In this document: one piece after another, positions 10,013 through 17,225 of the stretch | How the letters are laid out: every line of letters begins with the position of its first letter | Position numbering within the stretch: the first letter of the stretch is position 1 | Source: an uncultured Bacteroidota bacterium | GTDB lineage: Bacteria; Bacteroidota; Bacteroidia; 2-12-FULL-35-15 | NCBI GenBank assembly: GCA_903870175.1 | Contig: CAIQBY010000403.1 | Span: 1-41,009 of the forward strand | Length of the DNA stretch: 41,009 nucleotides | Direction: 5' to 3' | The notes under the pieces: generated by a model | What the model saw: only the letters and a program-made list of their open reading frames with translations | Database searches by the model: none | What the model was told of the DNA's origin: nothing | Translations under genes and position numbers: made by a program

Positions 10013-10158
10013 AAGTATTCGAGTGTAAAACTTGGGACACGGAGCATTTTTTATGACATCGCGAGCGTTTTTTACGGGACACCGAGCATTTTATATGACA
10101 TCGCGTGAGCAAAAAATAGGACACTTAGTGTTTTTAAGACATCGCGCGAGCAAAAAAT
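10013..10158. repeat. 21-bp-period array D, about 7 units
   Basis: Units are 21 bp (one is 20 bp). Odd units run GGGACACSGAGCATTTT plus a T/A tail, and even units run GACATCGCGWGAGC followed by a T6 or A6 run. Units alternate, giving a 42-bp super-period. Each unit has a T- or A-tract at about the same phase, i.e. every two helical turns. The first unit (10013-10033) is strongly degenerate. No spacers are present, so it is not a CRISPR array. Confidence 0.85.
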
Positions 10159-10336
10159 AGTAACGATACAGTATTAAAGGAAAATTGTATGGTGATTTTG
10201 AAATATTGTTAGAAAAGGAGTTTTGAGGGAAAGGTAAAAGGGTTGTTGGGAAAAGGATTTCGGGAGGAATGTGCGATATTATTCAAAGTCTGTTGCGTTT
10301 TCGCAGATTAATAGCGGACTAAAGTCATTAAGCGAA

Positions 10337-10350
10337 CTGATTTCAATCAT
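10337..10350. promoter_or_regulatory. Possible FNR/Crp-type operator before hemA
   Basis: The site CTGATTTCAATCAT has the full inner palindrome TGAT-N4-ATCA of an FNR box (TTGAT-N4-ATCAA) but mismatches at both outer positions. It is 76 bp upstream of hemA. If the promoter at 10373-10380 is used, its centre would be about 42 bp before the start of transcription, a position used by activators. By base composition, about one such match is expected by chance in a window this size. Confidence 0.25.
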
Positions 10351-10372
10351 AATTGGCATGGATTAAAGTGCA

Positions 10373-10380
10373 GACTTTTG
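10373..10380 (+). promoter_or_regulatory. Weak promoter -7 candidate for hemA
   Basis: GACTTTTG matches TAnnTTTG except for its first base, with a TTG 17 bp upstream. It lies 46 bp before the hemA start. The assignment is weak and depends on there being no better match nearby. Confidence 0.25.
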
Positions 10381-10425
10381 TATTGTAAAAACTAATGAAC
10401 AGTTTATTAACAAAACAAAACATTT

Positions 10426-11622
10426 ATGAAAAATTCATTTGTAATAGGAATCACATTTAAAAATGCAAATATAGCTACGAGAAGTGCATTTTCGATTTCG
10501 CCGGAAAAACAAAAAGAATGTTATGATATGGCAAGAAGCCATAATTTTAATGATTTTGTGGTATTAAGTACTTGCAACCGTACTGAAATATATGGTGCAG
10601 GATGTGTAGCGCATGCTGAATATATTATTACTACGGTATGTAATCAGCCCAAAGAATTATTGGATGAGTATAAATTTGTGAAAACTTCGGAAGAGGCTTT
10701 GTCGCATATTTTTCATGTGGCTTCGGGTTTGGATTCTCAGATATTGGGTGATTATGAAATATTGGGACAGTTTAAAAATGCATGTAAGTTTTCGAAAGAG
10801 AATGGATTGCTTGGACCGGTGTTTGAAAGAATGGCGAATATCTGCATTCAGGCATCGAAAGAAATAAAAACTAAAACTGCTTTAAGTAAAGGAACTGTTT
10901 CGGCATCATATGCTGCTATTGAAATATTGAAAGATAAAATAAAGGAGAAACCAACAAAATGTTTGCTTGTAGGAACCGGAAAATTCGGTAATAATATTGC
11001 AAAAAACATTAAACACTATTTACCTCATTTTGATTTGACGATTTCGAACAGGACTTATGCAACTGCTTTGGATATTGCAACTGCGAATGGTTTCAGCTTG
11101 CTGCCGTTTGAAGATTTGAATGACAACATTAAAGATTATGATGTAATTGTGTTGAGTACTACTGCGGATAAATATATAGTGACACCGGAGAATTTACAAA
11201 ATTCGAGAACACGATTGATACTTGATTTATCGATACCACAAACGGTGCATCCACAATGTAAATACAATAGTAATCTGGAGATTCTTGATATTGATTCTAT
11301 CTCGGCAATTTTGGATAAATCACTTGAAAACAGAAAGACTTATTTGCCAATTGCAAACGGAATACTTAATACTCATATAGCTTCATTTATTGACTGGAAT
11401 AAATTTTATGAGCAAAGAAATCAGATAGTGACATTGAAAAATATGCTGATAGAGGCAAGTAACTCTTGTCCGCATTTAGCACGACTTGATGATGCAAAGA
11501 AAGATGAGTTGGTGAAAAAAACAGTCGCGTCATTTGTTCTTGAATTGAAACAAAACAATGGAATGCAATTGGAGCCGGAAGAAATTGTTAATAAATTCAT
11601 GCGTCATGCCTCGGCTAATTAG
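10426..11622 (+). CDS. hemA: Glutamyl-tRNA reductase
   Basis: This enzyme reduces glutamyl-tRNA(Glu) with NADPH to glutamate-1-semialdehyde, the first step of C5-pathway tetrapyrrole synthesis. The 398-residue protein has the catalytic motif STCNRTEIYG with the nucleophile Cys50. The HVASGLDSQILGDYEILGQ-like segment, the NADPH-binding region VGTGKFGNNIAKN, and a C-terminal dimerisation helix all follow in the usual order. Length is normal. It overlaps hemC by 17 bp, so the two are almost certainly co-transcribed and coupled. A possible FNR-type site lies upstream, and an FNR-like regulator is encoded 5 kb downstream. Confidence 0.96.
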   Translation: MKNSFVIGITFKNANIATRSAFSISPEKQKECYDMARSHNFNDFVVLSTCNRTEIYGAGCVAHAEYIITTVCNQPKELLDEYKFVKTSEEALSHIFHVASGLDSQILGDYEILGQFKNACKFSKENGLLGPVFERMANICIQASKEIKTKTALSKGTVSASYAAIEILKDKIKEKPTKCLLVGTGKFGNNIAKNIKHYLPHFDLTISNRTYATALDIATANGFSLLPFEDLNDNIKDYDVIVLSTTADKYIVTPENLQNSRTRLILDLSIPQTVHPQCKYNSNLEILDIDSISAILDKSLENRKTYLPIANGILNTHIASFIDWNKFYEQRNQIVTLKNMLIEASNSCPHLARLDDAKKDELVKKTVASFVLELKQNNGMQLEPEEIVNKFMRHASAN

Positions 11623-12532
11623 AATAGGATCGAGAGATAGCAGCCTGGCATTATGGCAAGCTAAATTCATAGAAAGTTTATTGAATAAGCAAGGGATAAA
11701 AACTGAATTGACCCTTGTAAAAAGTGTCGGAGATATAAATCTTACTTCACCATTATATGAAATGGGGGTGCAGGGAATATTTACCAAGACGCTTGATAGC
11801 GGACTGTTATCAAACAATATTGATATTGCAGTGCATTCGTTAAAAGATGTGCCCACACAATTGCCGAAGAATCTTAAGATAGCAGCTATTCCTAAAAGAG
11901 CAAATGTGAAGGATGCGATTGTGTATCAAGATGCGAATTTTAAAGTAACTGATGAAGCAGGAATAACGATTGCAACGAGCAGTTTGAGAAGAAAGGCACA
12001 GTGGCTGAACAGGTATCCGAATCATACAATAGAATCAATAAGAGGGAATATTAATACCCGGTTGGAGAAACTAAATAAGACCCCACATTGGAATGCTGCA
12101 TTATTTGCAGTTGCTGGAATTGAAAGGATAGAACTGGATGTTCCCAATAAAATGGAATTGGAGTGGATGTTGCCTGCACCGGCTCAAGGCGCACTGGCTG
12201 TGGTTTGCAGAGAAGATGACCAAGAGGCGCTGAAGATATGTAAAACTTTGAATCATCAGGAGACTGCGATTTGCACAGGAATTGAACGCTCATTTTTAAG
12301 AAATTTGAAAGGCGGCTGCTCCATTCCTATTGCCGCATTGGCAACTATTGAAAAAGACAAAATACATTTTAAGGGAAATATTCTTTCGCTGGATGGAGTC
12401 AGGAAAGTAGAAATAAAAATGGAGTTTGAACTTGGTAACTATGAGAATGCCGGAAGATTGGCAGCGGAAAAATTGCTGAAGAATGGTGGAGATAAAATAG
12501 CATTGGAGTTAAAAAGCCTGATGACCGAATAA
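11606..12532 (+). CDS. hemC: Hydroxymethylbilane synthase (porphobilinogen deaminase)
   Basis: HemC condenses four porphobilinogens into hydroxymethylbilane using a covalently bound dipyrromethane cofactor. I choose the ATG at 11606 (308 residues), because MPRLIRIGSRDSSLALWQA is the canonical N-terminus and the longer ORF start lies deep within hemA. Visible motifs are HSLKDVP with the catalytic Asp81, the substrate-binding arginines in SSLRRKAQW and RGNINTRLEKL, and the cofactor cysteine Cys238 in LKGGCSIPIA. The gene overlaps hemA by 17 bp and is followed after 93 bp by hemE. The uroporphyrinogen-III synthase gene hemD, often found here, is absent. Confidence 0.96.
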   Translation: MPRLIRIGSRDSSLALWQAKFIESLLNKQGIKTELTLVKSVGDINLTSPLYEMGVQGIFTKTLDSGLLSNNIDIAVHSLKDVPTQLPKNLKIAAIPKRANVKDAIVYQDANFKVTDEAGITIATSSLRRKAQWLNRYPNHTIESIRGNINTRLEKLNKTPHWNAALFAVAGIERIELDVPNKMELEWMLPAPAQGALAVVCREDDQEALKICKTLNHQETAICTGIERSFLRNLKGGCSIPIAALATIEKDKIHFKGNILSLDGVRKVEIKMEFELGNYENAGRLAAEKLLKNGGDKIALELKSLMTE

Positions 12533-12625
12533 AACTTCAGAAAAAATTCCCTTTAATATTTAATGATTGCAAATTGATTCGGCGAAATACGTTGAAAGTA
12601 TTATTTATATAAAACGAAGAAGAGT

Positions 12626-13651
12626 ATGAGTGAAGAACATCTGTTTATAAAAGCACTGAAAGGTGAAACGGTGGAACGACCGCCGGTTTGGATGATGAGA
12701 CAGGCAGGCAGGTATTTGCCTGAATATATAGAATTGCGAAATAAATATGATTTTTTTACGCGAGTGCAAACACCGGAGTTGGCCTGTGAAATTACAATTC
12801 AACCGGTAGATATTGTTGGAGTGGATGCAGCAATTTTGTTTTCAGATATACTTGTAATTCCACAGGCAATGGGAGTTGAGGTGCAATTGCTGGAACATAA
12901 AGGACCTGTTTTGCCGAGGACGATAACCACACAAAAAGATGTGGATACTTTAATTGTTGGAGAAGATGCAGTAGCATCACTGGAATATGTTTCGAAGGCA
13001 ATAAAGCTGATAAAAAAGGAATTGAATAATCGTGTTCCGTTGATTGGATTTGCAGGAGCACCATTTACAATACTTTGTTATCTGGTAGAAGGAAAAGGAA
13101 GTAAGAACTTTGATGTTGCCAAACAATTTTGTTTTTCGCAACCTAAACTTGCACATCAATTATTGAATAAAATAACAGATGTGACTATTTCTTATCTGCA
13201 CGAACAAGTTAATGCAGGAGCAGATGCTATTCAGGTATTTGACAGTTGGAGTGGATTGCTGGGACCCGAAGATTTTAATGAATTTTCATTGCCTTATTTG
13301 AATAAAATATCGGATAGTTTAAGTGCAAGAGTTCCTGTAATTCTGTTCCCGAAGGGTAGTTGGTATGCTTTGGAAGAATTAAGTAAATCATCCGCATCGG
13401 CGATTGGAATTGACTGGTGCATAACTCCAAAACTTGCCAGGACACTGACACAGAATAAAAAAACATTGCAGGGGAATTTTGATCCTTGTAAATTATTGCT
13501 TCCGATACCTCAGATTCAAAAAGAAGTAAAAGAGATGATTGATGAATTTGGAAAAGATAAATACATTGCCAATTTAGGACATGGAATATTGCCTAACATA
13601 CCTGTTGAAAATGCTAAAGCCTTTGTGGATGCTGTAAAAAATTACAGATAA
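12626..13651 (+). CDS. hemE: Uroporphyrinogen decarboxylase
   Basis: HemE removes four carboxyl groups from uroporphyrinogen III to give coproporphyrinogen III. The 341-residue protein starts with the family signature [17 protein letters not shown], which includes the substrate-binding Arg residues. It also has [14 protein letters not shown] with the catalytic Asp, and [16 protein letters not shown]. The end ([20 protein letters not shown]) is the usual C-terminal motif. It follows hemC on the same strand by 93 bp without an obvious terminator, so it is probably part of the same operon. The later heme enzymes are not in this window. Confidence 0.97.
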   Translation: MSEEHLFIKALKGETVERPPVWMMRQAGRYLPEYIELRNKYDFFTRVQTPELACEITIQPVDIVGVDAAILFSDILVIPQAMGVEVQLLEHKGPVLPRTITTQKDVDTLIVGEDAVASLEYVSKAIKLIKKELNNRVPLIGFAGAPFTILCYLVEGKGSKNFDVAKQFCFSQPKLAHQLLNKITDVTISYLHEQVNAGADAIQVFDSWSGLLGPEDFNEFSLPYLNKISDSLSARVPVILFPKGSWYALEELSKSSASAIGIDWCITPKLARTLTQNKKTLQGNFDPCKLLLPIPQIQKEVKEMIDEFGKDKYIANLGHGILPNIPVENAKAFVDAVKNYR

Positions 13652-13720
13652 GCAATTTTTACGGGAAAGTAACTGCATAGAAACATGATGTAAGTCCTAA
13701 AATCGTTCTTTATTTATGAT

Positions 13721-13728
13721 TAACTTTG
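13721..13728 (+). promoter_or_regulatory. Promoter -7 element for the NHL/cytochrome operon
   Basis: TAACTTTG matches TAnnTTTG exactly, 23 bp before the NHL gene start. No strong -33 element is seen. It suggests the cytochrome locus has its own promoter, separate from the heme operon. Confidence 0.4.
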
Positions 13729-13750
13729 TTCTGAAAAAAAACACTTTTAA

Positions 13751-14785
13751 ATGATCGCTTATTTCAGAAATGCCAATATCTCTTTTTTTATTTCTGGAGC
13801 GATTCTTTTATCATTAACTAACTTCTGCAAAGCACAGGATTCATTATCGTTAAAATCTTCAAAGACGAATGAACGATGGGAAGTTAAATGGTTAAGTCAG
13901 TTTCCTAAGGCAGATAGTAAAAATCAAAAGCGGGATACCAAACAACAAATAAAAGATTTTGTTTTCGGAAGAAAAAGGCAGGATTTGAACAGGCCTGTTT
14001 CATCGCTGGTTGATAAACAAAATTCAATGTGGATTTTGGATCAGGAAAACAATTGCGTTTTTCAAATGATAAATAATCAGGCAAAGATCCCTCGTTTTAT
14101 TGAAAAGAAGAATAAAAATTTTGCTTCATTAGTTGGAATTTGTTCTTATAAAGACAATGAATTACTTTTTACGGATTCGTATTCAAATAAAATTTTCGTT
14201 GTTAATTCCAATAAAAAAGATTGCAGAATTTTAAATGATTCATTGAAATTAAATCAAATTACAGGTATTGCTTATTCACCGTTGACAAAGGAAATATGGG
14301 TAATAGAAACAGGAGGTCACATGCTTTTAGTTTTAAATGAAAAAGGGGAGATAATAAAAAAGATTGGCTCGCGCGGCAGTGCTAAGGGAGAATTTAATTT
14401 CCCAACACATATTTGGATTGACAAAAAAGGAAATGTTTATGTGGTGGATGCAATGAATTTTAGAGTGCAAATTTTAAATAAAGAAGGAGCTGTAATATCA
14501 GTTTTTGGAACTAATGGTGACGCCACTGGATATTTTGCCTGCCCTAAAGGAATAGCAACAGATTCTTATGGGCATATTTTTGTTGCAGATGCATTGTTTC
14601 ATGCGGTTCAGGTTTTTGATATATATGGAAATTTTCTGTATAGATTTGGTTCTCAGGGGCAGGAGGAAGGTCAATTTTGGATGCCATCAGGAATATATAT
14701 TGATGAAGATGATAAAATTTACGTAGCTGACAGCTACAATTCAAGAATACAGGTTTTTCAACTTATTACAGGAGGTAAAAAATGA
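13751..14785 (+). CDS. Exported NHL-repeat beta-propeller protein
   Basis: This 344-residue protein has a signal peptide (likely cleavage after NFCKAQ) and is predicted to act outside the cytoplasm. From about residue 90 it consists of NHL repeats. The last three are clear: GEFNFPTHIWID with VYVVDAMNFRVQI, ATGYFACPKGIA with IFVADALFHAVQV, and GQFWMPSGIYID with IYVADSYNSRIQV. This predicts a six-bladed propeller, usually a scaffold or ligand-binding surface. The stop overlaps the start of the multiheme cytochrome gene (ATGA), so the two are coupled. The propeller may dock or anchor the cytochrome, which is inference from context. Confidence 0.85.
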   Translation: MIAYFRNANISFFISGAILLSLTNFCKAQDSLSLKSSKTNERWEVKWLSQFPKADSKNQKRDTKQQIKDFVFGRKRQDLNRPVSSLVDKQNSMWILDQENNCVFQMINNQAKIPRFIEKKNKNFASLVGICSYKDNELLFTDSYSNKIFVVNSNKKDCRILNDSLKLNQITGIAYSPLTKEIWVIETGGHMLLVLNEKGEIIKKIGSRGSAKGEFNFPTHIWIDKKGNVYVVDAMNFRVQILNKEGAVISVFGTNGDATGYFACPKGIATDSYGHIFVADALFHAVQVFDIYGNFLYRFGSQGQEEGQFWMPSGIYIDEDDKIYVADSYNSRIQVFQLITGGKK

Positions 14786-16449
14786 AACTATTATTTTATA
14801 TGCTGATGTTATTGGGGATTCCCGCGATACTGAATGCTCAATCAATTACCACAACAAAACATAATTTGTCGTCAGGTGGACCCGGTACTGTGAAAGCAAC
14901 TTCGGAAGATGAGATATGTATCTTTTGCCATACCGCACATAATACCAATCCGTTAAAACCATTATGGAACAGAAATGACCCGGGATCAAATTATACTATT
15001 TATGGCAGTACCACCTTGAAAGCATTGCCGGGACAGCCAAGCGGTTCATCAATTTTATGTCTTTCCTGTCACGATGGTACTATTGCTTTAGGGGAAGTAT
15101 TGAGCAGAGGAACAGTAATCAGTTTTGCAGGAACAGTAAATATGCCTGTGGGCAATAGCAATTTAACAACAAACTTACAAAATGACCATCCCATTTCATT
15201 TACTTATGACGTTGCTCTGGCAACATTAAATGGGCAACTGAAAAATCCAGCTACATTACCATCTCAAGTAAAATTGGAAAATAATCAGCTGCAATGCACT
15301 TCCTGTCATGACCCGCATATTAACACAACTACTAAATTTCTTGTGGTTACCAACCAAAATTCGGCATTGTGTATTACCTGTCATAATATTCCAAACTGGA
15401 CAACAAGCATTCACAACACCTCAGCAGTAACTTGGAACACAGTGGCTCCTAATCCCTGGCCTTTTACTACATATACTACTGTAGCTCAGAACGCATGCGA
15501 AAACTGTCATAATCCTCATAATTCAACAGGGCTAACACGTTTATTGCAGTATCCGGCTGAAGAAGACAATTGTTTTAATTGTCATAATGGAAATGCAGCT
15601 TCCATAAATCTTCAGGCACAATTTACAAAAGCATATACTCATAATGTTTATAATTATTTAGCAAAACATGACCCTACAGAAGCTGCTTTGGTTACCACTC
15701 CAATGCATGTTGAATGTGTCGATTGTCATAATCCACATGCAACAAAAGCGCAGACTGCCACAGCACCGGCAGTTAAAGGACCAAATATCGGTGTAGTAGG
15801 TATTAGCCAGGGAGGTGTAGCTGTAAATCCCGTAGTCAACGAATATGAGATTTGCTACCGATGCCATTCAGGAAGTAGCCCTGCAACCGGCCCTACATCA
15901 CCTAGAAAAATAGTACAATCAGATGAACGGCTGGAGTTCGACCCTACTAATCCTTCTTATCACCCAATTGCTGCAGTAGGCAAAAACTCAACTATTTCAG
16001 GACTGATTACATATACTGCATCAAGCCTCATTTATTGTACGGATTGCCATGCCAGTGATGGCACAGGTTCTCCAGCAGGGCCGCATGGCTCCATTTATCC
16101 TCAGATATTAAAATATAATTATGACCGAACTACAAATTATGTAAATACTTATGCAGCTTACGAATTATGTTATCAATGCCATCTTCAGGCAACTACTACC
16201 ACTAATCATAATTTATTAAGTGCAAGCGCAACTCATGGTTCAATAACTTCTTGCAATACCTGTCATGACCCTCATGGAATCAGCGGTACTCAAGGTACTA
16301 CTACTAATAATAGTCACCTGATGAATTTTAATATGAATTTTGTCTCTAATAATAGTAACGGAGTACTTAATTGGACTTATACTTCGCCGGGACATGGTAG
16401 TTGCAACTTGACCTGTCATTCTCATAATCATGTTAATTCAACTTATTAA
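14782..16449 (+). CDS. Multiheme c-type cytochrome (doubled CXXCH type), 12 sites
   Basis: This 555-residue protein has a signal peptide ending near ILNAQS. It contains eleven CXXCH heme-attachment motifs (CIFCH, CLSCH, CTSCH, CITCH, CENCH, CFNCH, CVDCH, CYRCH, CTDCH, CYQCH, CNTCH) and one CX3CH (CNLTCH) near the C-terminus. Many are followed by DPH or NPH, typical of the doubled-CXXCH domain family. It should be a periplasmic or surface electron carrier with up to 12 c-hemes, which requires the cytochrome c maturation system (not in the window). No catalytic module, transmembrane anchor or T9SS tail is visible. It is translationally coupled to the NHL protein. The electron donor and acceptor are unknown. 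Confidence 0.93.
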   Translation: MKLLFYMLMLLGIPAILNAQSITTTKHNLSSGGPGTVKATSEDEICIFCHTAHNTNPLKPLWNRNDPGSNYTIYGSTTLKALPGQPSGSSILCLSCHDGTIALGEVLSRGTVISFAGTVNMPVGNSNLTTNLQNDHPISFTYDVALATLNGQLKNPATLPSQVKLENNQLQCTSCHDPHINTTTKFLVVTNQNSALCITCHNIPNWTTSIHNTSAVTWNTVAPNPWPFTTYTTVAQNACENCHNPHNSTGLTRLLQYPAEEDNCFNCHNGNAASINLQAQFTKAYTHNVYNYLAKHDPTEAALVTTPMHVECVDCHNPHATKAQTATAPAVKGPNIGVVGISQGGVAVNPVVNEYEICYRCHSGSSPATGPTSPRKIVQSDERLEFDPTNPSYHPIAAVGKNSTISGLITYTASSLIYCTDCHASDGTGSPAGPHGSIYPQILKYNYDRTTNYVNTYAAYELCYQCHLQATTTTNHNLLSASATHGSITSCNTCHDPHGISGTQGTTTNNSHLMNFNMNFVSNNSNGVLNWTYTSPGHGSCNLTCHSHNHVNSTY

Positions 16450-16478
16450 ATTTTCAAAATCTACATACAAATAAAAAA

Positions 16479-17183
16479 ATGAGAGAAAAAATAGAATGTA
16501 AAAGTTGTACAAGTCACAATTGTTTTGTAAAAAGATATTGTACCGGAGACGCATTAATGACTATTTCCGATACTAAAAATCAGGACTTCTATAAAAAGGG
16601 AGACCATATTTTCAGAGAAGGAAATACGATGCTTGGAATTCATTTTATTCAGAATGGAGGAGTAAAAGTTGTTACTCCGAATCTTCATGGCAGAGAACAG
16701 GTGGTCCGATTAGCCTCTGATGGCAATATTCTTGGCCACAGAGTATTGGGAAACGACAAGTATTATTTTAATGCAATTGCATTGATGGATACTAATGTTT
16801 GTTTTATAGAAACCAGTGTGTTTAAAGATACTTGTATGAATAGTCCTGATTTTGCTTATGGTCTGATACTGTTTTATGCACTCGAATTAAGAAGAACGGA
16901 GTTACGTGTGAAATATCAATCGCAAATGAATATTCGCGAAAAAGTAGCTGAAGCATTTGTTTACCTTAATGAAATATTCGGCACCAATGTCAAAACTAAA
17001 ACTTTAAATATTGAATTGAGCCGTCAGGAAATTGCTGATACCGCAGGCACCACACCCGAGCAGGTTTCAAGACAGTTAAGCGATTTTGAGGATGAGAAAT
17101 TAATCTCCCGCAAAAAAAGAGAAATACAAATTCTGAATCTTAGAGGGCTGCAAAATATTGTTCGTAATTACAAAATCGAATAA
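16479..17183 (+). CDS. Crp/Fnr-family transcription regulator with FNR-like cysteines
   Basis: This 234-residue regulator has an N-terminal cysteine cluster (C7, C10, C15, C21), a cyclic-nucleotide-binding-type beta-roll, a long dimerisation helix, and a winged helix-turn-helix (LSRQEIADTAGTTPEQVSRQL). A further cysteine, C108 in NVCFIETSVF, aligns by eye with E. coli FNR C122 (MVCEIPFETL). The recognition helix has the FNR-type E-x-x-S-R arrangement (EQVSR). It may bind an oxygen-labile iron-sulfur cluster and recognise TTGAT-like half-sites; this is inference. The cysteine spacing (CX2CX4CX5C) differs from E. coli FNR (CX2CX5C). It lies 29 bp after the cytochrome gene, so control of that operon is plausible. 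Confidence 0.85.
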   Translation: MREKIECKSCTSHNCFVKRYCTGDALMTISDTKNQDFYKKGDHIFREGNTMLGIHFIQNGGVKVVTPNLHGREQVVRLASDGNILGHRVLGNDKYYFNAIALMDTNVCFIETSVFKDTCMNSPDFAYGLILFYALELRRTELRVKYQSQMNIREKVAEAFVYLNEIFGTNVKTKTLNIELSRQEIADTAGTTPEQVSRQLSDFEDEKLISRKKREIQILNLRGLQNIVRNYKIE

Positions 17184-17225
17184 CATTTTTAATTCCAATT
17201 CCTGAATTCTAAACTCTGAACCCCA

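Larger units (their letters stand above)
9801..10425. other. 625-bp gene-free region between polA and hemA
   Basis: No credible coding sequence is visible on either strand. The region holds a 21-bp-period array (10013-10158) flanked on both sides by purine-rich, G-rich sequence, for example AAAAAGGGTGTG before it and GGGAAAAGGATTTCGGGAGG after it. Near 9832-9872 there is a stretch rich in CACTGAG/CACAGAG-like words that may be another degenerate repeat. A possible FNR-type site and a weak promoter lie just before hemA. Confidence 0.7.

Noticed and set aside
10013-10158. CRISPR-like array
   Set aside because: Units are contiguous without unique spacers, and no cas genes are present. The same holds for the other three arrays.
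13652-13750. FNR box before the NHL/cytochrome operon
   Set aside because: I looked for TTGAT-N4-ATCAA and close variants and found none.
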